Source: Mercenaria mercenaria (lineage: Eukaryota; Mollusca; Bivalvia; Venerida; Veneridae). Taken from it: a stretch of 64,000 bases of DNA. Under the pieces are notes generated by a model. That model worked only from the letters and a program-made list of their open reading frames with translations, had not been told where the DNA came from and ran no database searches. Within the stretch, counting starts at the first letter, position 1, and each line of letters starts with the position of its first letter. Both the position numbers and the translations under genes were made by a program. Of the stretch, positions 60,120 to 64,000 are shown piece by piece. The stretch is from the NCBI RefSeq assembly GCF_021730395.1, contig NC_069365.1, positions 21,302,001-21,366,000 on the forward strand. The letters run 5' to 3'.

Positions 60120-60540
60120 TATCTCGTGCGTACGACATCTTATCTTGAGCGATCAACATCTTATCTCGTGCGTACGACATGTTATCTTGAGGGATCAACA
60201 TCTTATCTCGAGCGATCAACATACTATCTTGAGCGATCAACATCTTATCTCGAGCAATCAACATCTTATTTTGAGCGATCAACATCTTATCTCGAGCGAT
60301 CAACATATTATCTTTAGCAATCAACATATTATCTCGAGCGATCAACATCTTATCTGGAGCGATCAACATATTATCTTGAGCGATCAACATATTATCTTGA
60401 GCGATCAACATCTTATCTCGAGCAATCAACATATTATCTCGAGCGATCAACATATTATCACGAGCGATCGACATATTATCTTGAGCGATCAACATCTTAT
60501 CATGTGCGATCAACATCTTATTTTGAGCGCACGACATCTT
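60120..60540 (+). repeat. 21-bp array, left arm, about 20 copies
   Basis: The unit is CTTATCTCGAGCGATCAACAT with TT/TC and A/C variants. A second unit type, GTGCGTACGACAT in place of GAGCGATCAACAT, sits at the outer end (two copies) and the inner end (GAGCGCACGACAT). Confidence 0.97.
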
Positions 60541-60959
60541 GTATATATAAGGTCATCAGTAAAACATACGGACACGTTGTTAATTAAGGTCCCGCCTATT
60601 TCGCTGTTATTTAAACCTCCCACAAGTATATGTACAAGTTTATCACATCATTTGGGAGAGCAATGCATATAATTGGTCATCCTTCCTTCCAAATCAAATG
60701 AACATAACCAATGATACATACTGCATGTTAGAAAAGCAACAAATTTCAGTTCGATTGATAAATTCACGCAGAAAAGTTGCCTGCATGAATTAAATGAAAA
60801 CAAGGAAATTCTTTAATATATAGGCGAAGCCTACATACTAATTTTTTTTTGTCAAGGACTTAAATTTATTTCTTTGCGTCATCACTGATTTTTTGCTGCC
60901 TTTTTATCAGTTTGTGCATTTAAATTTCTAAACCTGGAAACATGTGAAACGGTAAGATG

Positions 60960-61728
60960 TTAATCGTTGAAAATAATATGTCGATCGCTCAAGATAATAT
61001 GTTGATCGCTCGAGACATGATGTTGATCGCTCAAGATAAGATGTTGATCGCTCAAGATAATATGATGATCGCCCAAGATAAGATGTCGTGCGCACGAAAT
61101 AGATGTTGATCGCTCGAGATAAGATGTTGATCGCTCAAGATAATATGTTGATCGCTCGAGATAAGATGGTGATCGTTCGAGATAATATGTTGATCGCTCA
61201 AGGTAATATGTTGCTCGCTCAAGATAATAATTTTTATGTTGATCGCTCAAGATGATATGTTGATCGCTCGAGATAAGATGTCGTGCGCACGAAATAAGAT
61301 GTTGATCGCTCGAGATAAGATTGTGATCGCTCAAGATAATATGTTGATCGCTCAAGGTAAGATGTAATTGTTGCTTGCTCAAGATAAGATGTCGTGCGCA
61401 CGAGATAAGATGTTGATCGCTCAAGATAATGTGTTGATTGCTCGAGATAAGATGTTGATCGCTCAAGATAATATGTTGATTGCTCGAGATACGATGTTGA
61501 TCGCTCAAGATAAGATGTTGTGTGCACGAAATAAGATGTTGATGGCTCGAGATAAGATGTTGATCGCTTAAGATAATATGTTGATCGCTCGATATAATAT
61601 GTTGATCGCTCGAGATAAGATGTTGATCGGTCGAGATAAGATGTTGATCGCTCAAGATAATATGTTGATCGCTCGAGATAAGATGTCGTACGCACAAGAT
61701 AAGATGTTGATCGCTCAAGATAATTTAA
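60960..61728 (-). repeat. 21-bp array, right arm, about 36 copies, inverted
   Basis: Same unit as the left arm on the minus strand. GTGCGCACGACAT variants are interspersed at irregular spacing (about 61085, 61275, 61390, 61510, 61685). The array is about 1.8 times as long as the left arm, so the arms changed length separately. Confidence 0.97.
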
Positions 61729-61805
61729 TCCTAAAAAAAAAAAACAATTGCATGTCCTAAACATACCACCGTAGGAACGCGCACTTTGAAGTAGAAGATT
61801 AGTAC

Positions 61806-61875
61806 TAGCCTTAGAGCGTTAGCCTTACATGTGCGATATTTTTATTTCCATTGTCGCGTTGGTTCGATTCCCACC
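61806..61875 (+). pseudogene. tRNA-like sequence
   Basis: AGCCTTAGAGCGTTAGCC is weakly A-box-like and GCGTTGGTTCGATTCCCACC B-box-like; oligo-T follows at 61900. Confidence 0.35.
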
Positions 61876-62361
61876 GTGATTTAAACATTTTAAATCTTTG
61901 TTTTTTTTTCTGTATGTTTTAATTACATTTTTTTCAAAGACAATTGAAAATAATCGAAATGCAATAATACTACTAGCAATAGCACTACGGTATACAATAA
62001 CGAACTGAAATATGGAAAAATGATGATGCTTGATATAACCTTCAGAACATTTTGTAGTACGCATTTAGCATCATTCTTATACTGAACGATGTTTTCTTTG
62101 CAATAAAAGACGTGGACGACTCGGACATGTTGACAACACTAATACTTGCAATATACCAGAGAGGAATTTAACCTGCACGAAATTTCGGAGTGTTTTCGTG
62201 ACTATGCATTCATAATACGATGTGTTTACATAGAGTTGATGCCTAGTCATCTTTAAACAGAAATTAATTTAATAATATTTCTATCTAAATGTATTAATAT
62301 ATTCCAGGAAAAATGAATGATTATGGTGGTTACCCTGAAGAGAAACTGGAAAAAAACACTT

Positions 62362-62432
62362 GTCTCGATTCGAACCAACGGCCCGCAAAATGTAAAGATT
62401 GTTAAAGTACTATGCCCCAACGATAACTTGAT
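62362..62432 (-). pseudogene. tRNA-like sequence, minus strand
   Basis: Minus strand: ATCGTTGGGGCATAGTAC then GGGCCGTTGGTTCGAATCG, the second a good B-box, with TTTTTT following. Convergent with 61806-61875. Confidence 0.42.
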
Positions 62433-62537
62433 ATTTACAAACATGACTATAAATAGATTATAATGGAACATAGGGAATTCAACATTTTCCTAACATGTTA
62501 CAATCTAAATATTTCCAAGTTTTATACTAATTACGAA

Positions 62538-62612
62538 TTAGCTCAGTGGTAAAGCATACAGTCCAAGTTCAACAGATCTTTTGCCGTGTGGGTTCGAAAC
62601 TCGGCATCGACA
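62538..62612 (+). pseudogene. tRNA-like sequence
   Basis: GAATTAGCTCAGTGGTAAAGC is a good A-box and GTGTGGGTTCGAAACTC a B-box. The T-stem does not pair well and no acceptor stem closes. T-rich DNA follows. Confidence 0.5.
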
Positions 62613-62829
62613 TTTAATTTTTCTTTTAATTTTTATTTCACTTTAAATTGCATAAAAATCAAGATTCTTTCATGAGCTCCGTGACAACACAACAGAGAGG
62701 TATCTAAAGGCGATATGGCAGATCAGAATAGTTTATTACATAACAAAGATGATATTGATTAAATGCATGCACTTAGCCATGCAAATAATGAACATACCAG
62801 TGTGTTATATAAAAGACATATATACAAAT

Positions 62830-63215
62830 ACAAGTATGCCCACGAGCAGAATGTCGAGCCTAACAGCACCTTTGACCTCTAAGTGTGACCTTGACCTTGA
62901 ACCTAGGGACCTGCTTCTTACGCATGACACTCCGTCTTATAATGGTGAACATTCATGCCAAGTTACATCAAAATCCTACCATGCATGAAGGAGAAATGCT
63001 CCGGACAAACTTCAATTTGACCTTTGAGATAGGAACATGGGGTTTGTGCATGACACGCCTTCTCATTGAGTTAAACATTAATGCGAAATATAAACAAGAT
63101 TGGCCCATGCATGTCAAAGTTATGGTCCGGGCAAAATCGGACGCACGCACGCACGCACATACACCGAAAGTGGCGACTATATCGAGCTCACCGCAAGCGT
63201 GCTCGACAACAAACC
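62830..63215 (-). repeat. Pearl-like fragment, two core units
   Basis: Units of about 145 bp: CATGACAC.CC.TCTTA/CATT, GCATG.A.GGAGAAATG/CAAAGTTATG, GGTCCGGGCAAA/GCTCCGGACAAA. (ACGC)n at 63140-63160. Frames here are repeat text. Confidence 0.65.
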
Positions 63216-63297
63216 ATCAAAGAAAGAAACAAAAATACGGAAGCAAAAATAAAAACGAATAGGGAAAACAAAAAAAAAATATGGAAAAAAGAACAAC

Positions 63298-63382
63298 CCT
63301 TGTGAGGATTCGAACCCACGAAACGATCTGCTTACACCCAATTATTGTCTGCATTTTAGCCAACTGAGCTATGTTGCCATAT
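63298..63382 (-). pseudogene. tRNA-like sequence, minus strand
   Basis: Minus strand: GGCAACATAGCTCAGTTGGC (A-box) and CGTGGGTTCGAATCCTCAC (B-box) with a paired T-stem, then oligo-T. The acceptor stem does not pair. Convergent with 62538-62612. Confidence 0.5.
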
Positions 63383-63707
63383 ACTTAGTGGATATTTGAA
63401 ATGAAAGAAATACTAATATTTGCTTGTCAAGTAATGTGCAAGCATTATGAATGGTTATTTCATCAGTTATCATGATTTAGACTCGTCCTCGCGTTTCGGC
63501 GGGAATCACGTTATCATTGGGGATTAGTATTTGCATGCAACGCTCTTATTTAAAAACACTGTTGACCTCCTTTGTTATCTATGAATTGTATATTGATATC
63601 AACAAGGCAATCACCTGGTATGCAGCCGTGCCCATTCTAAAGTAACACATTTATCTCAAATGAGAAAATTATCTAATCTGCTTCATATAGTATTTGAAAT
63701 ATTTCAG

Positions 63708-63770
63708 TATTTGAATGTAACTTACATTGATGATTTATTTTGGAGTAAAGACCCAGTAACTATTTTACAG
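63708..63770 (+). CDS. Possible 21-codon exon, unknown gene
   Basis: Acceptor AAATATTTCAG and donor ACAG-GTAAAC bound 63 bases open as YLNVTYIDDLFW then SKDPVTILQ. It looks protein-like and keeps phase 0, but is too short for assignment, and the frame also stays open upstream. Confidence 0.22.
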
Positions 63771-64000
63771 GTAAACGTATTTCTTAATTCATTTCTAGTT
63801 TTTCTGAATTTTGATGTGTTGATCCAAATTCATTTTCATAAAAGTGTTGAAATACCCTAGCCGCTTGAACCATTCGGAAATTTGATATCACTTTTGTAAA
63901 ATTTTGGAATCAACTTTTTCAAATATTTGTACCTAGCAAAGATTCGACGGTATCAATTCAAATGACTATTTCTGGTTTATTATTAACTGGAATCAATCTT

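Larger units (their letters stand above)
60071..61773. mobile_element. Element of inverted 21-bp repeat arrays, 1703 bp, TIR and 6-bp duplication
   Basis: GGAACG occurs just before (60065-60070) and after (61774-61779). Ends TACGGTGGTATGTGTTAGGA and, inverted, TACGGTGGTATGTTTAGGA, followed by an oligo-T and TAAATTATCT on each side. Within, the left array (60120-60540) and right array (60960-61728) carry the same 21-bp unit in opposite orientation, around a 420-bp unique spacer. No transposase. Confidence 0.9.

Noticed and set aside
60120-61728. CRISPR-like array
   Set aside because: 21-bp units follow one another directly with no spacers.
60097-61764. Long open frames (up to 252 codons) on both strands, reading as repeats of M-L-I-A-Q-D-N or S-D-Q-H-L-I-S
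   Set aside because: The 21-bp unit is a multiple of three and has no stop in several frames, so all copies stay open on both strands. There is no non-repetitive coding part.
62749-63305. Plus-strand frames of 74-125 codons
   Set aside because: They run through pearl-like units and an (ACGC)n tract.
62538-63382. Functional tRNA genes
   Set aside because: A- and B-boxes are present but acceptor stems do not pair and anticodon stems are poor, so they are kept as tRNA-like only.
1-64000. Retroviral, LTR, Polinton or LINE coding regions
   Set aside because: No reverse transcriptase, integrase, capsid or polymerase-like frame was recognised on either strand.

Overview
The window looks like nuclear DNA of a marine bivalve mollusc, probably a heterodont clam; the species cannot be fixed from this sequence. 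The evidence is AT-rich, intron-rich DNA, a V-SINE/RUDI-like SINE in two orientations, and many pearl-like elements with tandem cores of about 140-185 bp. There are no bacterial-style operons. No virus-like element was recognised.

Only one complete protein-coding gene could be read. On the + strand, seven exons from 38360 to 51342 give a 400-residue mitochondrial-type GTPase of the EngB/YihA family, the GTPBP8 orthologue. All five G motifs are present, exon phases agree, and every junction is GT-AG. Its introns hold a SINE inside a pearl-like element (intron 3), a large nested composite (intron 4), a pogo/Tigger-like MITE (intron 5) and a pearl-like element beside a palindrome (intron 6). Other coding traces are isolated and weak: a cysteine-rich minus-strand exon (2300-2438), a second minus-strand exon (8765-8889), a plus-strand exon-like stretch (3658-3900), a 21-residue exon-like stretch (63708-63770), a small Cys-rich ORF (57556-57780) and a decayed THAP/DDE transposase (5636-6108).

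The rest is mobile and repetitive DNA. From 0.1 to 4.7 kb there are a 31-bp satellite inside a pearl-like element, a tandem block of about 170 bp units and a hairpin-ended element. From 9 to 19 kb there are GGCAGTGGCTA elements, a MULE-like element with a perfect 9-bp target duplication inside a pearl array, and a TIR element with a TGA duplication. From 19 to 29 kb there are further pearl-like elements, a hAT-like element nested in a palindrome, and a TA-flanked element with iterated subterminal motifs. From 29.6 to 32.7 kb lies an old tandem duplication whose two copies were each hit by a different GGCAGTGGCTA-family element, so each copy gives the empty site for the other. From 33 to 38 kb there are tandem-core elements and a palindrome split by a pearl-like insertion. 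From 52.7 to 56.8 kb there is a large palindrome and a three-element nest. From 60.07 to 61.77 kb there is an element made mostly of 21-bp repeats in two inverted arrays, with terminal inverted repeats and a 6-bp target duplication.

The most unusual material is this: the 21-bp inverted-array element; the GGCAGTGGCTA-ended family with 9-bp duplications and palindromic arms that differ between members; a group of elements with hairpins at both ends, a common CTCTTGT tail and oligo-T insertion sites; and several convergent tRNA-like sequences. All coordinates were read by eye, so ends of repeats without a stated target duplication may be off by tens of bases.
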